From: Saccharothrix sp. ST-888
GTDB taxonomy: Bacteria > Actinomycetota > Actinomycetes > Streptomycetales > Streptomycetaceae
Reading direction: 5' to 3'
Assembly: GCF_000955975.1 (NCBI RefSeq)
Contig: NZ_JYJF01000028.1
Coordinates: 1 to 64,000 of the forward strand
Length of the DNA stretch: 64,000 nt
Shown: one piece after another, positions 62,782-64,000 of the stretch
Numbering within the stretch: position 1 is the stretch's first letter
Layout: every line of letters starts with the position of its first letter
The notes under the pieces: generated by a model
Databases searched by the model: none
What the model was told of the DNA's origin: nothing
What the model saw: the letters and a program-made list of their open reading frames with translations, nothing else
Made by a program: the position numbers and the translations under genes

Positions 62782-64000
62782 ATGACCGAGGCCAGTAGCC
62801 GCCCCAACGACAGCTTCCACGTCTTCGACACCACGCTGCGCGACGGCGCCCAGCGCGAGGGGATCAACCTCACCGTCGCCGACAAGCTGACCATCGCCCG
62901 GCACCTGGACGAGTTCGGCGTCGGCTTCATCGAGGGCGGCTGGCCGGGCGCCAATCCGCGTGACACCGAGTTCTTCGCCCGCGCCGCCGACGAACTCGAC
63001 CTCAGGAACGCCGAGCTGGTCGCCTTCGGCGCCACCCGCCGGGCCGGCGGCAAGGCCGCCGAGGATCCGCAGCTGGCCGCCCTGGTCACCTCCGGCGCCT
63101 CCGTGATCACGCTGGTCGCCAAGGCCCACGACCGTCACGTCGAGCTGGCGCTGCGCACCACCCTGGACGAGAACCTGGAGATGGTCAGGGACAGCGTGGA
63201 GTTCCTGCGCTCCCAGGGCCGCCGGGTGTTCCTCGACTGCGAGCACTTCTTCGACGGCTACCGCGCCAACCGCGAGTACGCCCTCGCGGTGGTCCGCACC
63301 GCCCACCAGGCCGGCGCCGACGTGGTCGTCCTCTGCGACACCAACGGCGGGATGCTGCCCGCGGGCGTCCGCGAGATCGTCGCCGACGTCCTGGAGAAGA
63401 CCGGCGCCCGGCTCGGCATCCACGCCCAGGACGACACCGGCTGCGCCGTCGCCAACACGCTGGCCGCGGTGGACGCCGGGGCCACCCACGTCCAGTGCAC
63501 CGCGAACGGCTACGGCGAGCGGGTCGGCAACGCCAACCTCTTCCCGGTGGTCGGCGCACTGGAGCTCAAGTACGACCGGCGGGTCCTGCCCGAGGGCCGG
63601 CTGGCCGAGATGACCCGGATCTCGCACGCCATCGCCGAGGTCGTCAACCTGACCCCCTCCACCCACCAGCCCTACGTCGGCCTCTCCGCCTTCGCCCACA
63701 AGGCCGGGCTGCACGCCTCCGCGATCAAGGTCGACCCGGACCTCTACCAGCACATCGACCCCGAACAGGTCGGCAACACCATGCGGATGCTGGTCTCCGA
63801 CATGGCCGGCCGGGCCTCCGTGGAGCTCAAGGGCAAGGAGCTCGGCTACGACCTCTCCGCCGACCGCGACCTGGTCGGCCGGGTGGTCGCCAAGGTCAAG
63901 GAGCAGGAGAGCCTCGGCTACACCTACGAGGCCGCCGACGCCTCCTTCGAACTGCTGCTCAGGGACGAGGCCAAGGGCCGCCGGGAGCGCTTCTTCACCC
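62782..64000 (+). CDS. cimA: Citramalate synthase, 3' end outside the window
   Basis: At least 406 residues of a pyruvate-carboxyltransferase-like (DRE-TIM) enzyme. It condenses pyruvate and acetyl-CoA to citramalate, an alternative route to 2-oxobutyrate for isoleucine. FDTTLRDGAQREGINLTVADKL (about 13-34), IEGGWPGANPRDTEFF, GIHAQDDTGCAVAN and the HxH-type ending of SAFAHKAGLHASA mark the family; the GGWPGAN form separates CimA from LeuA. The gene continues past the window end, where the C-terminal regulatory domain should lie. ATG 62782 follows GCAGGG. The leader attenuator fits isoleucine/leucine control. Confidence 0.93.
   Translation, partial: MTEASSRPNDSFHVFDTTLRDGAQREGINLTVADKLTIARHLDEFGVGFIEGGWPGANPRDTEFFARAADELDLRNAELVAFGATRRAGGKAAEDPQLAALVTSGASVITLVAKAHDRHVELALRTTLDENLEMVRDSVEFLRSQGRRVFLDCEHFFDGYRANREYALAVVRTAHQAGADVVVLCDTNGGMLPAGVREIVADVLEKTGARLGIHAQDDTGCAVANTLAAVDAGATHVQCTANGYGERVGNANLFPVVGALELKYDRRVLPEGRLAEMTRISHAIAEVVNLTPSTHQPYVGLSAFAHKAGLHASAIKVDPDLYQHIDPEQVGNTMRMLVSDMAGRASVELKGKELGYDLSADRDLVGRVVAKVKEQESLGYTYEAADASFELLLRDEAKGRRERFFT

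Overview
The window is high-GC actinobacterial DNA. GC-rich third positions, GTG starts, leaderless genes and the gene order (L,D-transpeptidase pair, sdaA-glyA-gcvH-gcvT, peptide ABC transporter, mnmA-ligA-gatCAB, ilvBNC-serA, leuB-ilvE-cimA) fit a Streptomyces or Kitasatospora core chromosome. No tRNA, rRNA, CRISPR array, phage or intact insertion sequence was seen. All calls come from reading the sequence; no database search was run.

Left part (1-12.2 kb): two tandem L,D-transpeptidases, the first cut by the window edge; a serine-kinase-type ATP-binding protein; then a scarred accessory patch with an AT-rich stretch, a short TetR-like gene and a 5'-truncated acyl-AMP-ligase/carrier-protein/thioesterase gene. 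Next come a PLP decarboxylase divergent from an Lrp/AsnC regulator, then one-carbon and serine metabolism on the minus strand (gcvT, gcvH, glyA, sdaA). gcvT is headed by a tandem glycine riboswitch.

Middle (12.2-32.3 kb): two SseB-family genes, a five-gene peptide/nickel-type ABC transporter, a TRIC-like membrane protein, an IclR regulator, cysteine desulfurase, mnmA, a LOG-type protein, an SDR, a MetE-like protein, ligA and a GGDEF-EAL protein that looks like RmdB.

Right part (32.3-64 kb): gatC-gatA-small membrane protein-gatB; a 62-aa protein with a large LuxR (LAL) regulator; a PAS-GGDEF-EAL protein resembling CdgE; then ilvB-ilvN-ilvC and serA. A LURP-one-like protein, a small Arg-rich protein and a secreted subtilase follow. 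A minus-strand surface-glycan module holds a PIG-L deacetylase, a YfhO membrane protein, a GT2 glycosyltransferase and a GtrA flippase. The window ends with leuB, ilvE and cimA, the last cut by the window end.

Theme: much of the window serves serine, glycine and branched-chain amino acid metabolism, with RNA-level control at three places: the glycine riboswitch and peptide-leader attenuators before ilvB and cimA. Both leader peptides carry Ile/Leu/Val codons that are rare in this genome. A perfect 6-7-6 inverted repeat lies upstream of leuB. The best candidates for less-described biology are the cimA attenuator, the PIG-L/YfhO/GT2/GtrA module and the deletion-scarred acyl-AMP-ligase remnant.
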